Origin: Perognathus longimembris pacificus
Lineage: Eukaryota > Chordata > Mammalia > Rodentia > Heteromyidae
Length of the DNA: 64,000 nucleotides
NCBI RefSeq assembly: GCF_023159225.1
Contig: NC_063172.1
Coordinates: 60,074,828-60,138,827 of the forward strand
Direction: 5' to 3'
Part shown: positions 24,464 through 37,000 of the stretch, piece by piece
Numbering within the stretch: the first letter of the stretch is position 1
Layout: the number at the start of each line of letters is the position of its first letter
The notes under the pieces: generated by a model
What the model was told of the DNA's origin: nothing
The model's input: the letters and a program-made list of their open reading frames with translations, nothing else
Database searches by the model: none
Made by a program: the position numbers and the translations under genes

Positions 24464-24719
24464 TCTTTAATTTTTTATGTTCACATCTGAAGAGTAGTTA
24501 TTACTGGGCCAAAGGGTTATTCAGAGAAATTACTCAAAGAAGTAGTAAAACTTACCAAATATAAATAGTCAAAATGTGTTAACAGTAAGTGTAGGGAACA
24601 GTACTGATCAATAAGACTTTATCAATTACAATTCGAACATAGGAATTGACCTAGAAGAACTAAGAAATATTTTTTATTTTATTTTATTTTGCTGTATTTC
24701 ACTTTTTCTTGCTTCAAGG

Positions 24720-25042
24720 AAGAGGAACATTGAGAACTCGAAGAGGCAATGTTAAAGATTTTTGAAAGATTGAAGTTGATGTGTCCTATTGTTTTGGCTC
24801 TGAGATCAGCCTCTACTTTGTAAAACCCACTTTGCAGACCTGTGCCAAACAAAACAGGTAAACAGGAAAGGGCCTCACCATTATGTGCTCCAAAACAATG
24901 CTCCTCACCATGGGCTCAAAATACTGGAGCCAGTCAACCATGATCTGAAACTTCCAAAACTGTGAGCCAAAATACACATTTTCTCTTTATAAATTGGTTA
25001 TCTCAAACGGCTGTTACAACGATGGAAAGCTGATTGACACAG
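24720..25042 (+). mobile_element. LTR-like (MaLR/ERVL-type) fragment, uncertain
   Basis: CCTCACCATGGGCTCAAAATACTGGAGCCAGTCAACCATG, CTGTGAGCCAAAATA and the end GATGGAAAGCTGATTGACACAG give an LTR-like 3' half resembling the 23.2-23.6 kb element. No internal retroviral gene is attached. Confidence 0.5.
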
Positions 25043-25987
25043 CCTGGGTGTACTTAGGCCTCTCTTGGAGAAAGTTAAAAGAGGACTGCTTAGCAAGAGT
25101 GATTCTATAGTTGAAGTTCAAATTGAACAGTATATTTTGAGAATACTAGCATGAGAAAGCTTCTTTGGACTGAACTTATCTCTTTCACAGGAGCCACTGC
25201 TGATTCTAAACGACACATCACAGATCCATAGATTCCCTCCTGTTTTTCCACATGGCTATCTAGGCAGAAACTTGGAAAACTAAATGTTGGTGAGGGAAAT
25301 TGGAGAAATAAGTCTATTAGATGAGAGTTCTTGTCCCTTAGGGATAGCAAAAAGTTAGACCCAACCATAAATAGAATGACCAAAAGTAGAATTCAAAAGT
25401 AGAAATATTTAGCTGTATGCATTGTAATTTTCATAACCCTTGAATAAATGGCACTTTTTACTTGTACTTTGTGCCTTTCTGTTAAATAAGTAGGTTTAAA
25501 TTTGTGAGTAACTTCATAATTTTTATTTCAAATGACTACATCTATTGTGAAAATGTACAACTTATTAGATCTGATCTGAGCATTTAAAGGAGCTATCTAA
25601 TTTATATTTCAGTATCTGTCTATCTCTACACATGGATATAAACATCTGTATTATGTGTGACCACATTAAAAGTGCAGCTTGAAGTAAGTACTTTAGTGTA
25701 TGTTGTTAGTATACAAGCTTCAATGTCTTTGCTTTCTTAAAAAATTTCTGCTGGAAATAAATACAACACTGGTTTTCAACTTGAATGTCTTTGCTGTAAG
25801 ATTTCGTTTTAATTATTATTAATGATTTCCCTTTGGGTGTGAATTACTAGCTCATGTTCTCTTCCTTCCTCTTTCTATTCTGTTATCTTGCCCATATGTT
25901 TCCTGCTTGGTAAGACTTAAAATGGAGTTGGAACAATAAGAGAATGTATTCAAGCAATTACAATGCAAGTTAAAACACTATCTGATT
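25043..25987. other. no feature recognised
   Basis: AT-rich unique-looking sequence. Confidence 0.45.
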
Positions 25988-26245
25988 CTCTACTGAGACT
26001 ATTCTTTTTTTTTTTTTTTTTTTTTTTGCCAGTCCTGGGCCTTGGACTCAGGGCCTGAGCACTGTCCCTGGCTTCTTTTTGCTCAAGGCTAGCACTCTGC
26101 CACTTGAGCCACAGCGCCACTTCTGGCCATTTTCTGTATATGTGGTGCTGGGGAATTGAACCCAGGGCCTCTTGCCACTAGGCCATATCCCCAGCCCGTT
26201 TACTGAGACTACTAGGCCATATCCCCAGCCCCTCTACTGAGACTA
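25988..26245 (-). mobile_element. dimeric ID-type SINE with duplicated end and target site
   Basis: TCTACTGAGACTATTCTT precedes the T-run and recurs after the element. The SINE body (26029-26197) lacks about 21 nt of the usual left monomer (the GTGTATCCGAGGCAGGC region). Its end plus the target-site copy is tandemly duplicated as a 34-bp unit at 26178-26211 and 26212-26245. Confidence 0.92.
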
Positions 26246-27555
26246 TTCTTGATAGTAGGTTTTGAAGCAAATCCTTCCCATTAAGTTCTGAAGTGAATTC
26301 ATAGGTTGCTTCTGCTCCTCCACTATTCTATTTTCCTTTTTCAATACATTTACTAAGCCACACATTTCAGATCTTATTACTTCTTGTCTTTCTTAAACTC
26401 CAACATCCATTCCATCACCAAGTTGCCTAGACTTGACAATTCTATCCACTAGTGATCCTTGGCACTCTTCAGTTTTTAATCCCATGTGTATTACCTCGGT
26501 TCAAGTTACCCTTGTGCCTCACTTGGTTCGATGAATGAAACCCCAACATGTTGCCCCTTGTTGGTCTTCCTCTAATTTATCTTCAGAATCCTCTTTCTTT
26601 TCATCTATATAAAATTTTAAGAGATCAAAATATTTTTTTTTCTTTTCTACCATCTCATCTTTCTCAACTGAGCCACTGAACATGGAACCCTTAATTCTAC
26701 CTTTGCTTTTTATTCCCCCCACAAGTGAACCACATTCTTCTAGACTTCTGTTTAGTTCAGGATGCATAAGTTAATTATTCTACAGTTTTGTTATTATTGC
26801 TGGCTTGTGTCAAACTGTGGTCCTCAGATCTCAGTCTCATGAGTAGCTAGGATTATAGATACCAGTCACCAGTGACTTGCTTAGTCAATCATTCTTAAAG
26901 TTTTCTCTACTCTAGACTGTTTTCCCCATAAGCCACACCTCGATATTTTACCACTTTCTAAATGTTTCTGCTTGGATGTCTTTATCTCAAAGCTTAAAAA
27001 GGTGAATATAGACAAAGCTGAACTATACACTTATTAAGTTACAAACTAAAAACTTGGGAGTTCACATGCCACCGTTACTTCCTCATTATCTTTTCAGTCT
27101 CATCTTTGCATTGTTCTGTAGATGGCACCTTCTAGATTTCTCTTAAATCTACCTGTCCCTCTTTGTGTCCATTGCTACCTAAGTTGACCAGTTTATAATC
27201 ACAATTTGCCAGAATTTCTGAGTGGTTAGCTTCTCCACATCCCCTCATCATCTCCACCCTAATCCTGTGACCCCATGGTAGTCTAGAATCTTTCAAATGT
27301 TCTGAATGCATCACTCCATTCCTGGAAGGGAATTGCCAGTTTCAAGGCCTCGGGCGATCTGGCCCTGTATTTTTCCCTGCCTGTGTTCTGAGCCCCTTTC
27401 TCTGCCCAGCTGCACTTCCACAGACTTCTCCTCTCTGCTCCTCAGATGCTTCCAGTTCCTCTCCGCTGCAATCCCCGAGTCAGGAACATTCTCGACACAC
27501 TGTGCTTGAACTCCACATCTCACCCTAAGTGGTGCTTCATCAGAAAATGGTTCTT
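26246..27555. other. decayed ancient repeat-like and unassigned sequence
   Basis: 26795-26882 is a partial antisense B1-like piece (GTGGTCCTCAGATCTCAGTCTCATGAGTAGCTAGGATTATAG). The stretch at 26,330-27,530 (for example TCAAGGCCTCGGGCGATCTGGCCCTG) resembles a very old mammalian interspersed repeat. I cannot name it with confidence. Confidence 0.4.
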
Positions 27556-27652
27556 TACTTTTTAAGAGATGGATGTCTCACTATACTGCTAGGGCTCAAG
27601 TTGTTCTTGTGACTCAGCCTCCCTAGTGTTGGGTCTATAGGAGCCCAGCTAG
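27556..27652 (-). mobile_element. B1/Alu-type monomer fragment
   Basis: GAGATGGATGTCTCACTATACTGCTAGGGCTCAAG, then CTCAGCCTCCCTAGTGTTGGGTCTATAGG, is a 7SL-derived SINE in antisense without the tRNA-like half. Confidence 0.7.
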
Positions 27653-27830
27653 AAAAAAAAAAACATCTCTTGACTCAGAAATTGGTTCTACTTTCTTTGG
27701 TCTTCAAAAGACCAAAAAAGAAAAAGAGATCCTGTTATTTTCTTCACGGCATCTACAATATTTATACTTCCAATAGACTCCAAGCCTTATGAAAGTTGAG
27801 GTCCAGAAGTTAACATATTGTCCAAAATTT

Positions 27831-28480
27831 AACCAATGTTTATTTATTTATTTATGTTTTTTCTTATTTATGGTCAAAGTGATGTACAGAGAGGTTACAG
27901 TTTCATATGTTAGGGCATAGGTACATTTCTTGTACTGCTTGTTACCTCCTTCCTCATTTCTCTCTCCCACCTCCTCTTTCCCCTTTCCCTCCATGAGTTG
28001 TTCAGTTGGTTTACACCAAATGGTTTTGCAAGTATTGCTTTTGTAGTCGTTTGTATTTTTAGCCTTTGTCTCTTGATTTTGGTATTCCCTTTCACTTCCC
28101 TAGTTCTAATACCAGTATATACAGTATCCAGGGTACTCAGATGAGATACAGTGATGGTGCGGACACAACCACAGGAAGGGGATACAGGAGGATCATCAAT
28201 AATAGAAGCTACGGTTTCACATGGCATGTTGAAAGTAGTTACAACAGTGATATAACAGTGGTTTCCATAACATGGAGTTCATTTCACTTAGCATCATCTT
28301 ATGTGTTCATAAGGGTATAGCTATTGGCCTCTTGTGATCCTCTGCTGTGTCTAGCCTAAACCTGTGCTAATTATTCCCTATGAGGGAGACCATACAGTCC
28401 ATGTTTCTTTGGGTCTGGCTCACTTTGCTTAGTATAATTTTTTCCAAGTCCTTCCATTTCCTTACTAACCAATGTTTATT
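27831..28480 (-). mobile_element. 5'-truncated LINE-1 with TSD
   Basis: AACCAATGTTTATT flanks the insert at 27831-27844 and 28467-28480. The antisense 3' UTR runs from GTACAGAGAGGTTACAG through the C-rich tract, CATGAGTTGTTCAGTTGG and GAAGCTACGGTTTCACATGG to TTTTTTCCAAGTCCTTCC. At about 620 bp it is the most complete uninterrupted 3' UTR in the window, and I used it as the reference for the others. Confidence 0.94.
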
Positions 28481-28605
28481 AAATAAATACTCTCCCTTCC
28501 CCTTCCCGCCCCCCCCCCACCAAGATGTCCAAATTTCACATTAAGATCATAGTATTTTCACACTGGTGGAGCCTAAGAAGGGGCTGGGAACTCAATAGAA
28601 GTCTT

Positions 28606-28832
28606 TTTTCATCCGTCATGGGGGGCTTGATGTAAAAGTTTGGGCTCTGTCCCTGAGCATTTTCACTCATGGATAGCAGTCTACCACTTGATCCACTTCT
28701 GGTTTTCTAGTGGTTAATTGAAGATAAAAGTCTCATGGAATTTCCTAACAAGGATGGCTTTAGGCTGCAATCTTCAGATCTTAACCTCCTAAGTAGCTAG
28801 GATTACCGGTGTGAGCTATGAGAGCCTGGCCT
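28606..28832 (-). mobile_element. B1/ID-composite SINE
   Basis: Antisense GGGGGGCTTGATGTAAAAG, CTGTCCCTGAGCATTTTCACTC, GGTTAATTGAAGATAAAAGTCTCATGG, CCTCCTAAGTAGCTAGGATTACCGG. A short GAAGTCTT-type match flanks both sides. Confidence 0.85.
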
Positions 28833-28835
28833 CCG

Positions 28836-29180
28836 TGGAAGTCTTAACATGAACAAAACTTAAGACACAGAAAGCACTGTTCCTGGGGCAGAAAACATGG
28901 TACCCACCTTGCAGATGTTGGCAAGAAGCAGGGTTAAGGAAGTCCTGAAGAATTTGGGGGGAATTCCTGTAGAGTTCAGAGCCTGTTTTGTAGAAATGTG
29001 GCTATTTTTATGCTGTTTGTTTTCTAGCTATTTTCATCTTATTCTCCCTGAGCGTTTAATATAGATGTCAACTGGTTCCAAATGTATAATGAGGAACCAA
29101 GAAAACCTTTTTTGTTTCCACATGTTTTGTTTGGTGTATACTATCAAGATAGGTCAGAATGTTGTGGAAAATACTCTGGA
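28836..29180. other. no feature recognised
   Basis: Unique-looking sequence up to the tiny L1. Confidence 0.45.
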
Positions 29181-29304
29181 AAGAAGCAAGTGGCAAACAA
29201 ACAGTACAAGAAATGTATCCAATGCCTAACGTATGAAACTGTAACCTCTCTGTACCTCAGTTTGATAATTAAAATTTGAAGAAAAAAAAAGAAGCAAGTG
29301 GCAA
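29181..29304 (+). mobile_element. very short LINE-1 3' end (about 92 bp) with perfect 16-bp TSD
   Basis: AAGAAGCAAGTGGCAA lies at 29181-29196 and 29289-29304. Between them is the sense L1 3' terminus (ACAGTACAAGAAATGTATCC, CTGTAACCTCTCTGTAC, TTTGATAATTAAAATTTGAAG) and a short A-run. Confidence 0.96.
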
Positions 29305-29880
29305 TCAGAGAGTTGGAAAGCTCAGGCTTATTTTGCAGGAAGATACAGAGGAATTCCTTCTCTGTCGTATGGAGAACAATTCTTTTATACTTGGGCCACA
29401 GGTATTTTGAGTTTTGCTTTACCTCAATGGTTATACTCTCGCAAAAAATTGCCAGTAGCTGGCTTTTTCTTGCCACATTGAGCTTGTTCTTATAATGGAA
29501 GGATTGAGCTACTTCTGACAATGGTAAGATTTTTTTTTGTCAATAATATTGAGGTGTATGTGTCCCTTGAGATTGCAGACAGAAGAGCCACAAGAATTAA
29601 GGCAAACACTACAACCCAGTGACATACTCTGAGACTCACTTGTTCCAATAAAGTTATTCAATTTTGTCTTATTCTGTCCTTTACCTAAAAAGAAATTTAA
29701 TCCTCTGGATAAGATTTTGTACCACAGTGTGTAAAGATTGCATACTTTAAAGTTTAACCTCTCACCTCCTTACAGCACTAAATTTTGTTTGGAAATTATT
29801 ATTATTTCTACTAAGCACTGTTATTTTTATTTCTACATTTTCTATGTGACTTGGGATATTTTCTATTTTGTTATTCCTTC
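29305..29880. other. no feature recognised
   Basis: Unique-looking AT-rich sequence. Confidence 0.45.
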
Positions 29881-29881
29881 A

Positions 29882-30115
29882 TTTATTTTAACATTTTTAT
29901 TATCTTTCAGTTATTGTACAAAGAATTTTCAATTCAACAAGTCAATCTATGAGTATAATGCATCTTGCTCAATGTCACTCTTTTCATCATTTCCCCCTTT
30001 CTACCAATCTCACCCTCAATTTTACAAGTCCCATTTTTAGATTTACATATTGAATATTGTGACCACATTGTCCCACCTTTCTCATCTTCATTCATCTATC
30101 CTCTTTCCCTTGGTA
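29882..30115 (-). mobile_element. old LINE-1 3' UTR-like fragment
   Basis: TTTTATTATCTTTCAGTTATTGTACAAAG, CTTGCTCAATGTCACTCTTTTCATCATTTCCCCC and the following C-rich lines match an older L1 3' UTR pattern seen also at 6.3 and 36.85 kb. Confidence 0.55.
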
Positions 30116-33100
30116 CTTATTTTTTTAAAGAATTATAGTTTCATTGCATGAACCAGTCAGACCAGTAAGCCATAGCTCATTTTTATGCTCCTTGGCATTT
30201 CAGAATATTTATAAATAATTCAGAGGGAATTTTTGTGTACTATTAATAAGAAAAAAAGAAGCCATTCTCTAAAAATGCAGTGCATCAACTGTAAGCTAAG
30301 AGAAATTCAAAATGATTTTCACCTTGGTTATCACTTCACATTCAAATGCTCATAACTGTTTTAGAAAGCTCAACGCCCACACCACAGGATCTTGCTCCTC
30401 TTTAATTTTCTCTAATTTGAGTAGTGAATAACCAAATACTCATAATGCAATTAGAAGATAATCAGGCTTGTAATTATGTTAATTGCTGGAGACTTACATC
30501 AATCCTCTAGCAAAGTGATAGGATTTCAGGGGAACTATTAATGTGGCAAATGAGTCAGGCAGAGACAGGGTAAATTGATGAACAGCACTGACTTGTGTCA
30601 TTTAACAGCACTGAAAGACAATGGAGCCAGATAGGCAAAGGGCCTTCAGGGGAGAGTATAGAAAACAGGTTTTATATTTCAGCTCTGTTCCTCTTCTTTT
30701 GTGTTTTCTTGCTTCCCATGAGTAATTACATTGTCTATTTATATTTATTATTGTAAGAAGCCTAACTCAAAGAGAACAAGGAGAATGAGAGAGAGAAAGA
30801 GAGAGAGAGGGGAGGGGGGAGCAAGAGCGCAGACACATTAGGATTTTCTCAAGCTATCCCTATCTCTCACATTAAAGGAAAAAGAGCAAAACATTGCCCC
30901 TCCACAGCTGACAGATCCCAACAGAAGCAGTTCTACTCTCCATTAGACAATGCTGCGCAGGACAAGAGAGGGGTAGGGCTGATATACATAATCAGTGGTT
31001 AATGGAAAGGGGACTTGGATGAAGAAAAAGTCACTACATTTACTTGTCTGAAAATAAGCTAGACGAATATAGTTTTACTCAGTGAAAATGAGACCATTTT
31101 TTAAGTTCCCTTAGCCGTAAGGCATCAATTTCAATGAGAAGCAAGTGGTGGGCAGGCAAAGTTGGCTTTCTGTTCATTGATAAATGATTGCTGATATTGT
31201 GGGGTTCCATTTTGGTATGTCTATTGGTTGGGTTTTTTTTTTATTTATTGCATTGTGTGTATGTGTATATGGATTGGAGTCACAACTGAGATTATAAGGT
31301 TTAGAAAAAGATGGCTGGTGAAAACTTTGATTTTTTTTGTTATGCTCACCAGTTACAATCTCTACAGGCCTCACAGTTGGTGCATTTCTGGAACCAATGC
31401 ACAAAAATGGGAATCACGATGCCTAATTGGCTTTTGAGTTGTCTGGAGGTGAGCCAGGGTCCTGCAGACAGTGGGGTGGATCTCCTCTTCTTGCCCAATG
31501 AGTGCATTTCCCAGGAGCCTTCACTCTTGGTGGCATAGAGGCAAGAAGGGCTAATGTTCCCCACAACTGCCATTTAAAGAAATATTTATCCTATTATTGA
31601 TAAATTCTCTCCAAGTTAAAATAAAATCACCTGCAAAAAATTGTGTCTCTTATTTGGAAGTAAAGGACCAGGATACCTAAAAGGTATCGAGTTAGGGTGC
31701 TACCCATCAGTTACGACTGAGATAAATTGAAAGGCTTCCCTTTTCAAATGTATAACAATCTAAAGTAACCGTAGCTCAAGTAGGACTGTAAAAGCCAGAT
31801 CTCTACCAAGGCTCCTCCTCATAAATACCCAGGTGTTCATTTCTACCACAACTGATATTTTATCCCTCTAATATTGAAATAAAATGACAAATTTGAGCTT
31901 ATAGCTCACCATATGCTTACAACGTCTTGGCCATTTGGGAAGCATATTGGAACTATATAGTGTGTAATTAAACTATAAGTATGTTATAAGCTGAGTTAAA
32001 TAAAGTTCAAGGTTAAATTATACAAGATCCCCTCATTTTCTGCTACATTCTTGATTAATCATTAGCCATTAACACAAACATGGGTTCTTAAGGTTTATGA
32101 AAATTTAACTCATTCATTAAAATGACCCACAGGAATAGATTTTCATGGCTACCAGAAAGCCAAGACAAAGGAGCAAAGATGCTGAACCTTGAGCCATTTA
32201 AAGCGTGAAGGTGGTAGTTACCAGGCAATTTATTTGGAAATAAGAGGATGATTCTCTCATCAATAAAAGAGTAACCACCAGTTACAAATATTCAAGGATA
32301 AATGAGAGATTTAAGAAGAAGCCAAATTTAGTGAAATGGAGTGATTAGGAAAATATATTGCTCATAAAAATGAAAAACTTTTCCTGTAACTTATTTATGG
32401 TTGGCAAATTGTCCAAAAATCTAATTAGGCAAGCTGATGTTCTTGGAAGAGATCTCAGGCTAGCTCATTACATTAACTCCATAAATTTGTTCTTTCTGAA
32501 ATCCCCAAGTAGGCAACTAATCATACATAGACTTCTTTGCTTTTTCTCATTTTGTAATTTCAAATTTTGTCATTGGCTAGCATTCTATTTTTACTGTGCA
32601 CAGAAGGAATTGAGCCAGAAAAAAATTTATTTAGCTTGCAAACCATCAGTACAAATCAGATACAGATTTAGAGGTAACTCAGTTAACATTCTACTATGAT
32701 TTCTCATCAATATAAAACTGTGAATTTTATTTCCAGTGTCTCCTAAGTTTATATTGTGAGAATAGAATTTATGAGGGTATTGTTGTGTACAAAGAATGCT
32801 TCTTCTAAAAACATGCAATTTTTAAAAAGTGTGACAAAGTTTTTATGAATTTATATTTTTCTTTTCCTTGTCAAGGTCATAGAATGATGGGTGTTCCAAT
32901 GGAAGAACCGTAGTCATGGTAATTGTGGTTCAATTCAAAGGGAATATATGGCTTCATTTCTAACTACATATATGTAAGTTTAGCATATACTACTTACAAA
33001 TAAATTTGTATATGAAGTAGATGGACTATAGTACCATGTGTGCTAGAATATCATGTTTGAGCCCACCTAGCATTTTATGAAATGTTATAAGTTACAAAAG

Positions 33101-33315
33101 AAATTAAAGCCATATTTTGCTTTCATATTTCATTTTCTCTTCCACCAATATGTGGTTTCCCATATATTCCAATTTTTTACTGTAATTTACAAACTTGAGT
33201 TGTGTAGATTGTTCCCCAAACTGCATTCAAGTTTCTCTGAACTCTGTAGCAAGATTTTAGTGTACTTTAGTTTATGTTGATTTATGTTCTTATTTGTTAA
33301 AATACTGCAAGTAAC
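30116..33315. other. repeat-poor block, candidate conserved non-coding DNA
   Basis: No SINE or L1 is recognised over about 3.2 kb, unusual for this window. 30,280-30,680 has clustered homeobox-type cores (CAATTAGAAG, TAATTATGTTAATTGC) and an AP-1-type TGAGTCA at 30551-30557. A GA-rich simple stretch occupies 30787-30822. Open frames here lack any recognisable domain. Regulatory function is inference only. Confidence 0.4.
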
Positions 33316-33317
33316 AT

Positions 33318-33541
33318 GCATACTGGTGGCTCATGCCTATAATCCTAGTTACTCTGGAGGCTGAAATCTGAGGATTGAAGTTTAAATCCAATTAGGAGAA
33401 AAGTCTGTGAGACACTTCTCCAATTAGCTACCAAAAACATTGGAAGTAGTGCTGTGGCTAAAGTGGTATAGCACTGGCCTTGAACAAAAAATGTTCAGGG
33501 ACAGCACCCAGGTCTTGAGTTCATGTCCTAGGATAGATATA
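33318..33541 (+). mobile_element. old B1/ID-composite SINE
   Basis: GGTGGCTCATGCCTATAATCCTAGTTACTCTGGAGGCTGAAATCTGAGG is followed by the right monomer GTGGCTAAAGTGGTATAGC and GAGTTCATGTCC. Confidence 0.85.
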
Positions 33542-33942
33542 AAAAATACTGTGAATGAATCATTAATGTATCAAAGCAGCTAAGACCTGTATTTAAATTG
33601 AAAAGGTAATCATGATACCTAGATACCCTAAGAGTATTAAAAATTAGAAGGAAAATGGCAAGACAAAAATTCTGGAATTACTTCACTAAAGAACTATTAT
33701 TTGTCAAAATCAAGTTATTGCCTCTGGACAGGGACATTCAGAATGTGTTTTTAAAAATGATTTTATCAATGGAACCTAAAAATTCTTCATGAAAACTAGA
33801 AAGAATTGCCTTAAGGGATGATTAAATTATTTAAGATTTGATTCTTTGAACACAAATTTGTAGATCTAAATGATATTAATAGTCAAAAAGAGATTCAGGG
33901 CTAAAAATGGTAGCATATCATGAATGTGATTGTTATTTAATT

Positions 33943-34141
33943 ATTTATTTTGGTGGTATTAGGTTGGAATTCAGGGCCTCATGCTCTCTAGGCAGGTGCT
34001 TCTCTTGAGCTACACCCCTAGCCCTTTTTGCTTTGGTCTATTATGGATAAGCTCTCACAATACCTCCTACCCCGTGTCTAACCTCTGACCACAACCTTTC
34101 TACCTATGCTTCCTACATATCTGGAATTACAGGTGCATAGC
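33943..34141 (-). mobile_element. old ID-like plus B1-like SINE fragments
   Basis: GTTGGAATTCAGGGCCTCATGCTCTCTAGGCAGGTGC and GAGCTACACCCCTAGCCC are an antisense ID monomer. A B1-like antisense end, CTGGAATTACAGGTGCATAGCTC, follows near 34120-34143. Confidence 0.65.
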
Positions 34142-36640
34142 TCTAAAAAGCAGCTCATTTAATGAGGTAGGGTTTGTATTTATTTTTATTTATTTTTTAC
34201 TAACTTTTGGCCTGGTATTGATGCATAATCCTTGTAATCCCTGTGTCCTGAATAACTGGATTAGAAACAGGCTATTAGTGTAACTATCAAAAATCCACCA
34301 CATTTCATCTCCTAACATAGAGATGAACCTTATTTGGTAAATGTCCCAAATAAAGTCTTAAAATAATTACAAGTTGACTATTGTAATACAATTTATTCTC
34401 ATTAATAAGTGGCTACAAGATTGCTTAAAAGACTTGGCTTGTTGAAGTGAAGAGAATAGCTGTCAACGAAGGCTGCCTACTGCATTGTGGTTGGGATGTG
34501 TGTATACATACATACATTTATGCATGGTTTTCATTCACTATGTAACAGGTATGTTAAAAAAGCTTAGCAATAATAAAATAAACTTTTAAGAGGTTTAAGT
34601 AAACTGGGCGTATGTGTGAAGGATTTAGTGTAACGTAGGCATACAATTGTAATTAAAGTTTGCCTTGAAATAAATCTTTAAAAACTAGATCAGAAGTACA
34701 TGTTACCTTAGAAACAAGTTTGTCACGAAGTGAAAGTTATTGAAAAATCAGTCAGAAGAATAGAGCAATAGTGATACAAAGTAGTGGAAGCTTATTAAAT
34801 TCAGAGTCAGTACTATTTAGAATTTATAAATTTTGAATGATAGAATATTAATTATAAGAAATTAAATCAGAAATAGAGTTAAGACATATACACTTATCAT
34901 GTAGTATAAATACAGGCATATATCTGTACATAAATGTGATACCTAACTTCATAAATAGTTCAGAATATTCCATTGTGAAAATGACACTATAATTATAGAA
35001 AGCTGTGGTGTCACATTTTTAACAGTTCATAGTAAGAAACAGTCCACTGTTTGCAGGACTCACAAATTAGTCAGTTACCTTAAAACCAAATGAATGTTGG
35101 GTTAGGAAAAGAGATATTTTTATTGGAACAATAGTAAAAGTATATGAGTTAAAAGACATATAGAGAAATTCTTAAATATAAAGAAATACTTAAAGATAAA
35201 GTGTATGAGTCATAAAACCCATAGAGAAATTCTTACATATAAAGAAAATTAGGAAAATAATGACATCTTTGGGGTTATGAACTGCCAAACAAGGTTGGTA
35301 CATTTAAAGTGTTCCCCTTAATGGGTCTAAAGAGAACAGTCTCCTTTTAGTTATTAAAATTAATACTTTAGTGATTATTTTTGTTAGAATTTCATGCTAT
35401 TACTTGTATGGAATAAAGAATCCATAAAGCATTTTGATTAACCACTCTAAAATTGTGTTTCTTCAGTTAATGTATGAACTGAATTAGAATTTATTGAAGA
35501 TAAAAATGTCACTTTGGATGTGTGTTAACTCCTGCTATCTCAAATGAATGGTAATATTTCAAATGGATGATAAAAGATTAAGTCCATTTTAAATAATAAT
35601 TCACATAATTTAGATTGCAATTGGCTGGTGGAAAAGGGCTTTGTTTTAACACTTCTGATTTTCCTATAAATGGAACAGGATAGTGATACAAATATATTCC
35701 TGAATAGTAAATATTCTTGCTCCACGTATCTTTATTTTCCTTTTTAGTATAAGTTATGGTTTGTAAAAGAAACTCTCTATCAAATTACTATCTTTAGGAC
35801 TACTAGCAAACCAAAGCAGCTTTGTTATGTTATATTCTCAGATACCCTTTTTAAACCTGACTTTTAATATTCCTAAATAAGTTAATTTTTAACAGTGGTC
35901 CAAAGTTTATACTTATGTATGGGAGGGTCTTCTGGAAATAAAGTGGAAATTAGGTGAGTGCTTTAGCTCACCTAAGTGAGCCAATAGTCTTTTTAAGAAT
36001 TGGCTTTAATCTTTAGAACTGGTTTCAAGTTAGCAAATACTTGAAAAATAGTCCAGAGTCTCTGTATGCCCTCTAGTCAGTCTCCCTTCTGAATATCTTA
36101 GTATCTTATGTTAAGGCAATCCATTTTTACTAGTAATGAACCAATACTGATGTGTTATTTCTAATTGAAATTTATTGGCACCGATTTCCTTTTGTTAATG
36201 TCTTTCTCTCTTGGAGTGTCTGATCTAGGGTCCCACACTTACTTTTATGGTCCAGTTGGCCCTTCTTAGTTTTCCTAGACTTTAAATGAGCTTGGCAGAA
36301 TGGGTGTAAATTAGGCAGGTTTTGTAGGAGGCCCTTCTACAGAAATTTGTCTGGCATTCTTTTAATGAATACTTGCCCTTTGCTCTCACTTTCTAGCTTG
36401 TCTCAGTTTTTCTTGCATAGTCATCACAGTCTTTGCTGAATCTCGGTTCCTTCATCCTAAAAAGATGGATTCCCTGACTTTGTTCAGATAATGCCAAATA
36501 CAACCCTGTATTTGTTATTTTTTTTCTTAGATGCGTACCGATGTTAAAGCCGGAGACAGTTGATGATTAGTGATCATAATAAAAGAGAATAATTCTAGGG
36601 TTGATGAGACTGTTATTTTTTGAGATTGAGTATTTATTTC
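34142..36640. other. no gene recognised; one 61-bp tandem duplication
   Basis: Unique-looking AT-rich sequence. Near 35140-35261 a 61-bp unit (GTATATGAGTTAAAAGAC, then ATAGAGAAATTCTTA) occurs twice in tandem with several mismatches. Confidence 0.5.
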
Positions 36641-37000
36641 CCCCCCACATTTTTGTTAGTATTAATTGTACATACTTATGATATGCTTTGATTATCTATA
36701 CTTGATCTATGATCATACATACTCATCTATCATTTTAATCTTACTATTCTTTTTATCTTTCTTTTTAATTTTTCAAAACAAATGTCTATAATTAGACTAC
36801 AGTATATTGTAATCAGACTCTTCCCTCATTTCATTTTCTTTTTTTTAAGTAGTTGTACAAAGGAGGTAGCATTCGACAATGTAGTATAAAATACAATGAA
36901 TCTTAGTCAATGTCAACCTTTTCATCATTTTTTCAGTGATCACCAAATTCTTCAGAATAAAAGTAACTTTAGTGTTTTGGTTACCATAATATCATAATAA
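36640..37000 (-). mobile_element. old LINE-1 3' UTR-like fragment
   Basis: TTTTTTTAAGTAGTTGTACAAAGGAGGTAGC and AATCTTAGTCAATGTCAACCTTTTCATCATTTTTTCAG match the older L1 3' end pattern in antisense. Confidence 0.5.

Noticed and set aside
23228..25042. Two LTR-like pieces as one provirus
   Set aside because: They are about 1.1 kb apart with no retroviral reading frame between them, and the two are not alignable as identical LTRs.
27845..28466. C-rich plus TSD-flanked repeats as a novel element family
   Set aside because: The 41.7-43.7 kb copy runs continuously from this terminus into ORF2, so these are L1 3' UTRs.
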